A stretch of 64,000 nt of DNA from Actinopolyspora saharensis (GCF_900100925.1 NZ_FNKO01000002.1:744001-808000); one strand, 5' to 3'. Numbered from the stretch's first letter, positions 43,573-52,411 are shown. Notes: generated from the letters alone by a model not told the origin. Made by a program: numbers and translations.

Positions 43573-45150
43573 GTGAACGTCCTCGTGCCGAGCTCAGGTG
43601 GCAACTCCGTCCGCGCCGAAACGGTTCGCGACGGCCAGGTCCCACCGGTTCGCTACCCGGGCGAGCACGACCGGGCGGCACTGCTCACCCCGCGGGAGCC
43701 CACCGACCGGCTCCGCGGCTGGATCGTCACCCTCGTGCTGACCCTCGTCGCGGGTCTGGTCCGCTTCTGGCGCCTGGGGCACGCCACCGACGAGGGAACC
43801 CCGGTCTTCGACGAGAAGCACTACGTCCCCCAGGCGTGGCAGATGCTGCGCAACGGCGGGTTCGAGGACAACCCCGGCTACGAGCTGGTCGCCCACCCCC
43901 CGGTGGGCAAGCAGCTCATCGCCGTCGGGGAGTGGCTGTTCGGGTACACCCCCTGGGGCTGGCGGGTGAGTGCCGCGCTGGCGGGCACCCTGATGGTGCT
44001 GCTGATCATCCGGATCGCGCGCCGCATGACCCGTTCCACCCTGCTCGGGGCGCTGGCCGGGGTGCTGCTGATCTGCGACGGGGTCAGCCACGTGCAGGCG
44101 CGGGTGGGGATGCTCGACGTCTTCCACGCGCTGTTCGTGCTCGCGGCGTTCTCCTGCCTGCTGGTCGATCGCGACCGGGTGCGCGCCAGGCTGGCGCTGG
44201 TGGTCACCGAGAGCCGCGTCGAGGACTCGAGGTTCGGCCCCCGGCTCGGTTTCCGGTGGTGGCGCTTCGGCGCGGGTGTGCTGCTCGGTCTCGCCTGCGG
44301 GGTGAAGTGGAGCGGCATCTACTACATCGTGGCGTTCCTGCTGCTGAGCGTCGTCTGGGACGCGCTGGCGCGGCGCGGCGCAGGCGTGCGCCGCCCCTGG
44401 GTGGGGGCCCTGGTGCGCGACGCCGTTCCCGGCCTGGGCTCGCTGCTGGCGCTCGCGCTCGGCGTCTACTTCGCCACCTGGGCGGGCTGGTACGCCAGCG
44501 AGACCGCCACCGACCGCCACGCGGCGGACATCGCCGACGACGTCGGCTTCGGCTTCCTGCCGGACATGCTGCGCTCGCTGCTGTACTACCACTTCAACGT
44601 GCTGGAGTTCCACACTCACCTGGTCACCGGCAACGATCCGCACCCGTGGGAGTCCAAGCCCTGGGCGTGGCCGATGGGCATGCGCCCGATGCTGTACTAC
44701 TACGAGTCCGGCATGCCCGGGTGCGGGCAGGGCGACTGCGTCCAGGCCACGATGCTGCTGGGCACCCCGGCGATGTGGTGGTTGGCGCTGCCGGTGGCCG
44801 GATGGGCGGTGTGGCGGGCCACCGCCCGCATGGACTGGCGCTACGCCGCGGTGCTGGTCGGGTACTGCGCCGGTTTCCTGCCGTGGTTCACCAACCTCGC
44901 CAGGCAGATGTACTACTTCTACGCGACCCCGCTCGCACCGTTCCTCGTGCTGGGGATCGTGCTCGTGCTCGGCGAGGTCCTCGGGCGGGCGAACGCCTCC
45001 CCCGAGCGCAGGAAGACCGGACTGCTGGTCGTCGCGCTGTACGTGGGGCTGGTGGTGGCGAACTTCGTGTGGTTGTGGCCGATACTCAACGGCTTTCCGA
45101 TCACCGAGGCGCACTGGCAGGCCGAGCTCTGGCTGCCCTCCTGGCGGTGA
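43573..45150 (+). CDS. pmt: Protein O-mannosyltransferase (Pmt, GT39)
   Basis: Polytopic membrane enzyme of 525 residues that transfers mannose from polyprenyl-phosphate-mannose to Ser/Thr of exported proteins. The first extracellular loop has GTPVFDEKHYVPQAW with the catalytic Asp-Glu pair. VAHPPVGKQLIAVGEWLFG and YYYESGMPGCGQGDC are typical of actinobacterial Pmt. About ten membrane segments are visible. GTG 43573 follows TACGAT (43561-43566) by six bases with no Shine-Dalgarno, suggesting a leaderless message. Confidence 0.92.
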   Translation: MNVLVPSSGGNSVRAETVRDGQVPPVRYPGEHDRAALLTPREPTDRLRGWIVTLVLTLVAGLVRFWRLGHATDEGTPVFDEKHYVPQAWQMLRNGGFEDNPGYELVAHPPVGKQLIAVGEWLFGYTPWGWRVSAALAGTLMVLLIIRIARRMTRSTLLGALAGVLLICDGVSHVQARVGMLDVFHALFVLAAFSCLLVDRDRVRARLALVVTESRVEDSRFGPRLGFRWWRFGAGVLLGLACGVKWSGIYYIVAFLLLSVVWDALARRGAGVRRPWVGALVRDAVPGLGSLLALALGVYFATWAGWYASETATDRHAADIADDVGFGFLPDMLRSLLYYHFNVLEFHTHLVTGNDPHPWESKPWAWPMGMRPMLYYYESGMPGCGQGDCVQATMLLGTPAMWWLALPVAGWAVWRATARMDWRYAAVLVGYCAGFLPWFTNLARQMYYFYATPLAPFLVLGIVLVLGEVLGRANASPERRKTGLLVVALYVGLVVANFVWLWPILNGFPITEAHWQAELWLPSWR

Positions 45151-45220
45151 TCTCCTGACGGGGCTCTCCTGACGGGGCTCTCCCAGCGGGGCTCTCCCAG
45201 CGGGGCTCTCCCAGCGGGGA
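45151..45220. repeat. 14-base tandem repeat, five copies
   Basis: Five consecutive 14-base units fill 45151-45220 directly after the pmt stop codon. Two read TCTCCTGACGGGGC, two read TCTCCCAGCGGGGC, and the last ends GGGGA. The array lies between the convergent pmt and lat genes. Copy-number variation between strains is likely. Confidence 0.9.
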
Positions 45221-45222
45221 AC

Positions 45223-45281
45223 GTTTCGCGCGAAACCGTCACTCCGGAACCACTCCGGAAAGCACGTTTCGCGCGAAACGT
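45223..45281. repeat. Two GTTTCGCGCGAAAC palindromes
   Basis: The 14-base palindrome GTTTCGCGCGAAAC occurs at 45223-45236 and 45266-45279; the second extends to an 18-base perfect palindrome (45264-45281). Between them CACTCCGGAA is repeated. The motif resembles the actinobacterial parS site GTTTCACGTGAAAC with two changed central bases. It may instead form a bidirectional terminator for pmt and lat. Confidence 0.6.
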
Positions 45282-45305
45282 TCGACCAGGACGCGTCGAG
45301 GTGGC

Positions 45306-46655
45306 TCAGCTCAGCTCGGCCAGCGTCTTGCGCAGGGCCGTCACGGCGTCGGTGAGCTCGTCGGGTCGCACCGAGAGCGCCGGGCGCCAGCGCAGGGAAC
45401 GCGGTCCCGAGGGCAGGAAGATCGTGCGGTGGTGCTCGCGGGCCAGTTCGACGACCCGGTCGCGCAGCCGCCCGTCCGGGAAGTCCACGGCGGCCATCAG
45501 CCCGCGTCCCCGAGCCGAGCCGATCAGCCCCGGGTACTCCGCCTGCAGCCCGCGCAGCTCGGACAGCAGCAGCTCGCCCATCCGCGCGGCGTTGTCCAGC
45601 AGCCCCTCCGACTCGACGACTTCGAGGATCCGCGTGGCGCGCACCATGTCCACCAGTGAACCGCCCCAGGTGGAACTGATCCTGCTCGGCTCGCGGAAGG
45701 CGTTGTCCGGGATCTCCTCGACCTTCCGTCCGCCCAGGACACCGCACACCTGGAGTCGTTTCCCGAAGGCGAGCAGGTCCGGCTCCAGCCCCAGCGCCTG
45801 GTGCGCCCAGGGACGGCCGGTGATCCCTCCCCCGCTCTGCACCTCGTCGGCGACCGTCAGCACGTCGTGCTCGCGGCAGAGGCGCTGCATCTCGCGCAGG
45901 AAGGCCGGGCGCAGATGCCTGTCCCCGCCCTCGCCCTGGACGGGTTCGTAGACGAAGCAGGCGATCTCGTCCCTGTAGCGGTCCAGCGCGGCCTCGGCCG
46001 CGCGCACCGCCGCGCGCTCGGCGGGAAGCAGCTCGGGATCCTCCCAGTCCTCTCCCGGAACAACGGCGGGGCTGGGCACGCGCGGCCAGTCGAACTTCGG
46101 GTAGTCGCGGACCTTGCGCGGGTCCGTGTTGGTCAGGGACATGGTGTAGCCGGTGCGTCCGTGGAAGGCCCATTCCAGGTGCAGGGCCCGCGAACCGCGC
46201 ACCGCGACACCGCGCCGGGCGTTGTGCTTGGTCTTCCAGTCGAAGGCCACCTTGAGCGCGTTCTCGACGGCGGGACCACCTCCTTCGATGAGGAACAGCC
46301 GGGACAGCTGCGGATCGCCGAACACGCGGCGCAGCGTTTCGACGAAGCGCGCCTGCTGCACGGTGGCGAAGTCCGGGTTCGCCGGCTTGGTCCGCGCGGC
46401 GCGCACCAGTTCGGCTTCGAACTCGGAGGTGTGCAGCCCGGGGTGACCGTGCCCGAGCGGCGCGGAGCTGAAGTACATCGTCATGTCGAGGTACTCCGTT
46501 CCGTCCCGCAGGTCCCGCACTCGACACCCCCTCCCGGAGTCGAGATCGACCACCACGTCGAGCAGGTCTCCCGTCACGCGGGAACGCAGTTCGTCGACCA
46601 CGTCCGCGCTCGGGGTGTGGAAACCGTCGACCGATGCCTGGCGCTGTGCGGTCAT
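45306..46655 (-). CDS. lat: L-lysine 6-aminotransferase
   Basis: PLP-dependent class III aminotransferase of 449 residues that converts lysine and 2-oxoglutarate to alpha-aminoadipate semialdehyde and glutamate. Marks are FLIEGGGPAVENALKVAFDWK, HLEWAFHGRTGYTMSLTNT, VYEPVQGEGGDRHLRPAFL, TVADEVQSGGG, and LLAFGKRLQVCG with the PLP Lys, all as in Lat. ATG 46655 has AGGAGG six bases upstream. In mycobacteria lat (Rv3290c) is induced in stationary phase and is next to lrpA; no Lrp gene is seen here. The upstream region is strikingly AT-rich. Confidence 0.93.
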   Translation of the reverse strand: MTAQRQASVDGFHTPSADVVDELRSRVTGDLLDVVVDLDSGRGCRVRDLRDGTEYLDMTMYFSSAPLGHGHPGLHTSEFEAELVRAARTKPANPDFATVQQARFVETLRRVFGDPQLSRLFLIEGGGPAVENALKVAFDWKTKHNARRGVAVRGSRALHLEWAFHGRTGYTMSLTNTDPRKVRDYPKFDWPRVPSPAVVPGEDWEDPELLPAERAAVRAAEAALDRYRDEIACFVYEPVQGEGGDRHLRPAFLREMQRLCREHDVLTVADEVQSGGGITGRPWAHQALGLEPDLLAFGKRLQVCGVLGGRKVEEIPDNAFREPSRISSTWGGSLVDMVRATRILEVVESEGLLDNAARMGELLLSELRGLQAEYPGLIGSARGRGLMAAVDFPDGRLRDRVVELAREHHRTIFLPSGPRSLRWRPALSVRPDELTDAVTALRKTLAELS

Positions 46656-46882
46656 CTTCAGCCTCCTGTGGGCCGCAACTTCCTCATCTAAAGGAATTCG
46701 TACCTCTCAAGGCCGCAAACAAGCAATATTTTACTGCTTTTTCAGCTTTAAGGAGGAAAATTTCCCAAGAACTCCCGGTTGTCCCCAGCGTAGGTCCGCA
46801 CTCACCCGATTAAGTGAAAAAACCTCACCTTGCTGCGCGGTCACGCTAAAGTGATCAACAACACTCGAGGAGTGGAGAGAGC
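46656..46882. promoter_or_regulatory. AT-rich divergent regulatory region (lat / ceramidase)
   Basis: These 227 bases between divergent starts include 46685-46770, one of the most AT-rich stretches in the window, with A- and T-tracts such as AATATTTTACTGC and GCTTTTTCAGC. Such DNA is typical for Lrp/AsnC or nucleoid-protein binding. The ceramidase side carries TAAAGT at 46847-46852, a possible -10. No gene is supported. Confidence 0.45.
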
Positions 46883-48913
46883 ATGGGCGGCGCAGAAGCA
46901 CTCGGAAGACGTCCGCTGCTGAAAGCGGGCCTGGCCGCGCTGCTGACCAGCACGTCGACGGCGCCCGCGAGCGCGCGGCAGCGGGCCGAGCCGTACCTGC
47001 TGGGGCGCGGCATCGGCGACGTGACCGGGCAGGCCGCGGAGAACGGCATGATGGGCTACGCCCGCATCGGACAGCGCACCACCGGAATCCACCAGCGACA
47101 GCGGGCGCGCGCCTTCGTCGTCGCCGAGCACGACCGGCCGGACCGCCGGGTGGCGGTGGTCGTCGTCGACGCGGGGATGGTGTTCGGCTGCGTGCGCGAG
47201 GCCGTCCTCAAGAGACTGGCCGAACGCCTCGGGAACCGCTACACCCACCGGAACCTGCTGCTGACGGCCACGCACACCCACGCGGCACCCGGTGGTTTCT
47301 CCTGCCACACCCTCTACAACGTCACCACGGTCGGCTTCCAGCCCGGAACCTTCGAAGCGCTGGTCACCGGGATCACCGCAGCCATCGAACGCGCCGACGC
47401 GAACCTGGCCCCCGGACGGCTCGGACTCGCCCGCGGCGAGCTGTCCGGAGCCAGCGTCAACCGCTCGCGCGCGGCGTTCGAGCGCAACCCCGCTGAGGAG
47501 AAGCGGCACTTCCCCGAGGCAGTCGACCCGAGCACGGTGCTGCTGACCTTCGAGCGGGACGGCCGTCCGGTGGGGGCGATCAACTGGTTCCCCACGCACG
47601 CCACCAGCCTCAGCCCGGACAACACCCTCATCAGCGGGGACAACAAGGGGTACGCGGCGTACCACTGGGAGCGCGAGGTGTCCGGTGTGGACTACCGCGG
47701 CGCCGAACCGGGCTTCGTGGCCGCCTTCGCGCAGTCCAACGCGGCGGACATGTCCCCGAACCTGGAACTGCGCCCCGGCACGGGGCCCACCGACGACGAG
47801 TTCGCCAACACCAGGATCATCGGCGGGCGGCAGTACGCGGCAGCGGCCCGGCTCGTGAACAGCGCGCGGCCCGTGAGCGGGGGAATCGACCACCGGGTGA
47901 GCCGGGTGGACATGTCCGGGGTGACGGTGGCCCCCGAGTTCACCGGGGACGGCCGACAGCGCACGACCTGCGCGGCCGCGCTGGGGGCCTCCTTCGCGGC
48001 CGGGGCCGAGGACGGCCCCGGCCCCTCCTTCTTCGACGAGGGAGCGGGCAACAACCCCTTCTTCGGAACCATCAGCGAAGCGCTGTACCGGGCATCGCCG
48101 GAGCTGCGCGAGCGGCAGGCGCCGAAGGAGATCCTGCTGCCGGTCGGCGCGCTGGGCTGGGTGCCGCGGGTGCTGCCGATCCAGCTGGTGCGCATCGGCG
48201 AACTGCACCTGGTGGCCCTGCCGCAGGAAGTCAGCATCGTGGGCGGGCTGCGGTTGCGTCGGACAGTGGCCGAACGACTCGGCACGACACCGGAGAACGT
48301 GGTCGTGGTCGGCTACTCCAACGACTACGCGGGTTACCTGACCACCCCGGAGGAGTACGACCAGCAGGCCTACGAGGGCGGGCACACCATGTTCGGCCGC
48401 TGGTCGCTGCCCGCCTACCAGCAGGAGTTCGCCCGCATCGCCTCCGACCTCGCCGCGGGAGCGGAGAGCGCTGCCGGCCCGTCCGCGGAGCTGAACCCCG
48501 AAGGAGGCCGGGTGCGACTGCAGCCCGGAGTGGTCGTCGACGCTCCTCCCCCGGGCAAGGAGTTCGGGGACGTGCTGGAGCAGCCCGGCGAGAGCTACGG
48601 CCGCGGCGAGCGGGTCCGGGTGGTCTTCGCCTCGGCGCACCCCAACAACAACCGGCGCGGGGGTGACACCTTCCTGCTGGTTCAGCGCCGCACGCCCGCG
48701 GGCTGGAGCACGGTGGCCGACGACGGGGACTGGTCGACCGAGTACCACTGGGCCAGGAAGGGGGTGGCCGCTTCGACGGCCGCGATCCACTGGACCGTTC
48801 CCTCCCGGGCGGCAAGCGGCGAGTACCGGATCGTGCACCGGGGCGACGCCAAGGAGCCGGGAGGACGGATCAGGCGGTTCTCGGGGACTTCGGCGAGCTT
48901 CCGGGTGGGCTGA
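46883..48913 (+). CDS. Neutral ceramidase, exported
   Basis: Predicted secreted enzyme of 676 residues that hydrolyses ceramide to sphingosine and fatty acid. The N-terminus GRRPLLKAGLAALLTS with AxA at 29-31 looks like a Tat-type signal. The catalytic domain has GRGIGDVTGQAAENGMMGYA, LLLTATHTHAAPGG (zinc ligands around residues 131-133), AINWFPTHATSLS, GDNKGYAAY, FAQSNAADMSPN and VVVGYSNDYAGYLTTPEEYD. A C-terminal beta-sandwich domain ends with RFSGTSASFRVG. Length fits bacterial neutral ceramidases such as the mycobacterial Rv0669c type. GGAGAGAG precedes ATG 46883. Confidence 0.9.
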   Translation: MGGAEALGRRPLLKAGLAALLTSTSTAPASARQRAEPYLLGRGIGDVTGQAAENGMMGYARIGQRTTGIHQRQRARAFVVAEHDRPDRRVAVVVVDAGMVFGCVREAVLKRLAERLGNRYTHRNLLLTATHTHAAPGGFSCHTLYNVTTVGFQPGTFEALVTGITAAIERADANLAPGRLGLARGELSGASVNRSRAAFERNPAEEKRHFPEAVDPSTVLLTFERDGRPVGAINWFPTHATSLSPDNTLISGDNKGYAAYHWEREVSGVDYRGAEPGFVAAFAQSNAADMSPNLELRPGTGPTDDEFANTRIIGGRQYAAAARLVNSARPVSGGIDHRVSRVDMSGVTVAPEFTGDGRQRTTCAAALGASFAAGAEDGPGPSFFDEGAGNNPFFGTISEALYRASPELRERQAPKEILLPVGALGWVPRVLPIQLVRIGELHLVALPQEVSIVGGLRLRRTVAERLGTTPENVVVVGYSNDYAGYLTTPEEYDQQAYEGGHTMFGRWSLPAYQQEFARIASDLAAGAESAAGPSAELNPEGGRVRLQPGVVVDAPPPGKEFGDVLEQPGESYGRGERVRVVFASAHPNNNRRGGDTFLLVQRRTPAGWSTVADDGDWSTEYHWARKGVAASTAAIHWTVPSRAASGEYRIVHRGDAKEPGGRIRRFSGTSASFRVG

Positions 48914-48962
48914 GGCCGGAGCGTCCGCGCCCGCCTTCCCGCGCGCTCGGCTCCCGGTTGCC

Positions 48963-49025
48963 CTGCTGCGCAGCGCCACAGTACTGCTGCCCAGCTCCAC
49001 AGCACTGTTGCGCAGCGCCACAGGC
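48963..49025. repeat. 21-base tandem repeat, three copies
   Basis: Three 21-base units occupy 48963-48983, 48984-49004 and 49005-49025, each of the form CTGYTGCSCAGCKCCACAG plus two variable bases. They lie in the 247-base gap after the ceramidase gene. Confidence 0.8.
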
Positions 49026-49039
49026 CGGTGCCAAGATCC

Positions 49040-49058
49040 CTGTTACCGCTGGTAACAG
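49040..49058. promoter_or_regulatory. Perfect palindrome upstream of the EphD-like gene
   Basis: CTGTTACC (49040-49047) and GGTAACAG (49051-49058) flank GCT, giving a 19-base operator-like palindrome about 100 bases before ATG 49161. The size and symmetry are those of TetR-family operators. No TetR gene is next to it. Confidence 0.55.
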
Positions 49059-49160
49059 ACAGCACGCCTCCGGGCCGAACGACGGACACCTCCCAGAAGC
49101 GAACCCGCACGGACTCCACGACAGGGCGCACCGCGCAAGCGCACCCCAGGGACGGCGAAC

Positions 49161-50894
49161 ATGAGCACCACCAGAACGGTGACCACCGCGGACGGTCTCG
49201 CCCTCGCGGTCGAGCAGCACGGTGACCCCTCCGGGCCGTGCGTGGTCTGCGTCCACGGCTACCCCGACGACCGTTCGGTGTGGGACGAGGTCGTCTCCCC
49301 GCTGGCCGCGAACCACCACGTGGTCACCTACGACGTCCGCGGTGCCGGGGAGTCCGAGCGGCCCGGCGAGCGCGCCGGCTACCGGATGGACCGCCTGGTG
49401 GACGACCTCGCCGAGGTGGTGAACGCGGTCGCCCCGGGCGAGGCCGTGCACCTGCTGGCGCACGACTGGGGCTCGATCCAGTCCTGGCACGCGCTCACCG
49501 ACCAGCGCCTTCGCGGCAGGATCCGGTCCTTGACCAGCATCTCCGGCCCGCACCTGGACCACGCCTCCTCCTGGATGCGCGAGCAGCTGCGCAAGCCCAC
49601 CCCGAAACGGCTGGGCAAGCTCCTCCGCCAGCTGGCCCGTTCCGGCTACATCGGATTCTTCCAACTCCCCGTCCTGCCGGAGCTGGCGTGGCGCAGCGGA
49701 GCGCTCCGGAAGGTCATCCGTCGGCTGGACGGCAGCGCCCGCCACTGCTGTCCGCGGACCTCCGACGCCGTGGCCGGGCTCGAGCTGTACCGGGAGAACA
49801 TGCCGCCCCGGCCGCGCGGTCCCCGGCCCCCGCGGACGGAAGTTCCGGTCCAGGTGCTGGCACCGAAGGGGGACGCCTTCGTCACCGCGCCCCTGCAGAC
49901 CGAGGTCCGGGAGCGGGTCTCCGAGCTCTTCGTGCGCGAACTCCATGGTGGACACTGGCTCCCGCGGCAGCGGCCCGAGCAGGTGGCGCACTGCACCGCC
50001 GAGCTCGTCGAGCACCTCGAGAGCGGGGCGTGGAAACGCGAGCTGCTCCGGGCGCGGGTCTCGGACGACGAGAGCGGGTTCGAGCACCAACTCGTCGTGG
50101 TGACCGGGGCGGGCAACGGGATCGGCAGGGCGACCGCGCTCGCCTTCGCAGCGGAGGGCGCCGAGGTCGTGGTCACCGATGTGGACGAGCAGGCGGCCTC
50201 CCGCACGGCGCAGCAGGCCCGCGCCGCGGGTGGGACGGCCACGGCACACGCCCTGGACGTCTCCGACGAGGCGGCGACGTGCCGGCTGGCCGAGCGCGTC
50301 CGGGCCGAGCACGGCGTGGCCGACGTCGTCGTGAACAACGCCGGTGTCGGTCTGGCGGGCAAGTTCGCCGACACGACGGGGTCCGACTGGCGCGAGGTGC
50401 TCGACGTGAACCTGCTGGGCGTCGTCCACGGCTGCCTGGCCTTCACCGAGCAGCAGATCGAGCGCGGGCGGGGAGGCCGGATCATCAACATCGCCTCGGC
50501 CGCCGCCTACCTCCCCGTCAAGGGACTGTCCGTCTACTCGACGAGCAAGTCCGCCGTGCTGACCCTCTCGGAACGCCTCGACGCCGAACTGGCCGAGCAC
50601 GGCATCTCGGTCACCGCCGTCTGCCCCGGGGCGGTGCACACCGGCATCACCGGAACGACCCGCTTCGTGGGGGTGGACGCCGCGCGGCAGCAGCGGCACA
50701 GGGACACCGCGACCCGGCTGTACCGGCTGCGCGGTTTCGCCCCGGAGAAGGTCGCCGCCGCCGTGCTGCGCGCGGCGGAGCGGCCCACCCCGGTCGTGGC
50801 CGTGTCCGCCGAGGCGCGGATCGGGCTGCTGCTGGCCCGATTCGCCCCGGGACTGCTGCGCGCCGCCGCCAGGACGGGGCCCAGGGCCCGCTGA
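49161..50894 (+). CDS. EphD-like alpha/beta-hydrolase fused to short-chain dehydrogenase
   Basis: Two-domain protein of 577 residues. Residues 1-290 are an epoxide-hydrolase-like alpha/beta hydrolase with CVHGYPDDRSVWDEV, DVRGAGESERP and LLAHDWGSIQSW (nucleophile Asp102). The His-containing end is GGHWLPRQRPEQ. Residues 305-577 are a short-chain dehydrogenase with VTGAGNGIGRATA, NNAGVGLAGKF, and the Tyr-x3-Lys pair in YSTSKSA. The same fusion occurs in mycobacterial EphD (Rv2214c), and the length agrees. Substrates may be epoxy or hydroxy lipids; this is uncertain. It probably forms its own unit, with a palindromic operator upstream. Confidence 0.87.
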   Translation: MSTTRTVTTADGLALAVEQHGDPSGPCVVCVHGYPDDRSVWDEVVSPLAANHHVVTYDVRGAGESERPGERAGYRMDRLVDDLAEVVNAVAPGEAVHLLAHDWGSIQSWHALTDQRLRGRIRSLTSISGPHLDHASSWMREQLRKPTPKRLGKLLRQLARSGYIGFFQLPVLPELAWRSGALRKVIRRLDGSARHCCPRTSDAVAGLELYRENMPPRPRGPRPPRTEVPVQVLAPKGDAFVTAPLQTEVRERVSELFVRELHGGHWLPRQRPEQVAHCTAELVEHLESGAWKRELLRARVSDDESGFEHQLVVVTGAGNGIGRATALAFAAEGAEVVVTDVDEQAASRTAQQARAAGGTATAHALDVSDEAATCRLAERVRAEHGVADVVVNNAGVGLAGKFADTTGSDWREVLDVNLLGVVHGCLAFTEQQIERGRGGRIINIASAAAYLPVKGLSVYSTSKSAVLTLSERLDAELAEHGISVTAVCPGAVHTGITGTTRFVGVDAARQQRHRDTATRLYRLRGFAPEKVAAAVLRAAERPTPVVAVSAEARIGLLLARFAPGLLRAAARTGPRAR

Positions 50895-50973
50895 CGGCGG
50901 CGCGCCACCGCCCGGTTCGCGTCACCGGTGGCCCGGTGGCGCGCAGGGCCGCGCGGGACGTCGGGGCTTGGTC

Positions 50974-52119
50974 TCACCACTCGGCGAAGGAACCGTCGTC
51001 GTCGCGCCAGATCGGTGAACGCCACCGGTGCCCGAGCTCGGCTGCCCTGCGCACGGCCTCCTCGTCGATCTCGATTCCCAGCCCGGGGGCCTCCGGGACG
51101 CGGGCGCGGCCCTCCTCGAAGCGGAACGGGCTCGGATCCACGAGGTAGTCCAGCAGGTCGGAGCCCACGTTGTAGTGGATCCCCCTGCTCTGCTCCTGGA
51201 TGAGGAAGTTCGGGGTGGAGAACGCGATCTGCATGCTCGCGGCCAGCGCGATGGGCCCGAGCGGACAGTGCGGGGCCATCGTCACGTCGTGGGCCTCCGC
51301 CATCGCCGCGATGCGCCGCACCTCGGAGATCCCTCCCGCGTGGGAGAGGTCCGGCTGGGCCACCGCGATCCCCGCTCCGAGCACGTCGCGGAAGTCCCAC
51401 CGGGAGAACAGGCGTTCCCCCAGCGCGACGGGAACGGAGGTCGCAGCGGTCACCTCGCGCACCTTGGAGGTGTTCTCCGGCACGACCGGCTCCTCGACGA
51501 ACAGGGGCAGCAGCGGTTCCAGCCGCGGCACCACCCTGCGGGCCATGGCCGTGGAGAAGCGGCCGTGGAAGTCCACGGCCACGTCGCGCTGGTCGCCGAG
51601 CACTTCGCGCACGGCCTCGACGCGGCGCACCACGCCCTCCACCTCGGCCGGTGTGTCGATGTGGCGCATCCTGCCGCTGGCGTTCATCTTCACGGCCGTG
51701 AAGCCCGCCTCGGCCTGTTCGGCCGCTGCTTCCGCGACCTCCGACGGCTCGTCACCGCCGATCCACTGGTACACCCGCACGCGGTCGCGCACCGGACCGC
51801 CGAGCAGCCGGTGGACGGGCACCCCGTAGGCCTTGCCCGCGATGTCCCACAGCGCCTGGTCGATCCCGGCCACCGCGCTGGACAGCACCGGACCCCCGCG
51901 GTAGAAACCGCCCTTGGTCATCACCTGCCAGTGGTCCTCGATGGCGAGCGGATCGCGCCCGACCAGCAGTTCGGACAGCTCCTCCACCGCCGTGGCCACC
52001 GTGTGCGCGCGCCCCTCGACCACGGGTTCACCCCACCCGACTATCCCCTCGTCGGTGGTGACCTTCAGAAACAGCCAACGCGGGGGGACCGGAAAGGTCT
52101 CGAGCGCCGTGATTCGCAT
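50974..52119 (-). CDS. dgoD: D-galactonate dehydratase (enolase superfamily)
   Basis: Dehydration of D-galactonate (or a close sugar acid) to 2-keto-3-deoxygalactonate. The 381-residue protein carries the expected metal ligands Asp183, Glu209 and Glu235 and the catalytic His185 in DFHGR. HCPLGPIALAASMQIA supplies the second His near residue 284; these positions match E. coli DgoD as I recall it. Other marks are AVKMNASGRM and QYWIGG-like VYQWIGGDEPSE. ATG 52119 starts MRITALETF. The gene is divergent from the regulator and pathway genes to its right, with two operator-like repeats between. Confidence 0.9.
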   Translation of the reverse strand: MRITALETFPVPPRWLFLKVTTDEGIVGWGEPVVEGRAHTVATAVEELSELLVGRDPLAIEDHWQVMTKGGFYRGGPVLSSAVAGIDQALWDIAGKAYGVPVHRLLGGPVRDRVRVYQWIGGDEPSEVAEAAAEQAEAGFTAVKMNASGRMRHIDTPAEVEGVVRRVEAVREVLGDQRDVAVDFHGRFSTAMARRVVPRLEPLLPLFVEEPVVPENTSKVREVTAATSVPVALGERLFSRWDFRDVLGAGIAVAQPDLSHAGGISEVRRIAAMAEAHDVTMAPHCPLGPIALAASMQIAFSTPNFLIQEQSRGIHYNVGSDLLDYLVDPSPFRFEEGRARVPEAPGLGIEIDEEAVRRAAELGHRWRSPIWRDDDGSFAEW

Positions 52120-52281
52120 CGTCGTTCCTTCCATTTCGCCGAAGCCCTCGCCTCGCCCACCGGTGGCCGAGGCGACTCCCGACCGCGCGGCACCCCGGTT
52201 CGGCGCGGTGCCGCCCGCGCACCGGTCGTCCTCGCCCGTCGCGGGGCAGCACCTGCTCGACACGCGTACGAGCGAGAAATT

Positions 52282-52292
52282 CTGTATGACAG
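52282..52292. promoter_or_regulatory. GntR/FadR-type operator candidate CTGTATGACAG
   Basis: CTGT and ACAG flank ATG at 52282-52292, fitting the TnGTnnnACnA pattern of FadR-subfamily sites. It lies in the dgoD promoter region, between dgoD and its divergent GntR regulator. Confidence 0.5.
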
Positions 52293-52411
52293 GTTCCAGT
52301 CGGTCAACACGCCATCCGAGGCATCCACCCGACTGCAGGAGGACCAGCATATGCACTTTGAACTGGTTTTTCGTCTCGAGAGCAATCGCAATCACCGACT
52401 ACCCGAGCAGG

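Noticed and set aside
45223..45281. Calling the two palindromes true parS sites
   Set aside because: The central bases differ from the consensus and there is no parAB or oriC nearby; kept only as an observation.
43594..46527. A 977-codon open frame on the minus strand opposite pmt and continuing through lat
   Set aside because: It is a third-codon-position GC shadow: Arg/Pro/Gln-rich, with no domain, while pmt and lat on the true frames are clear enzymes.
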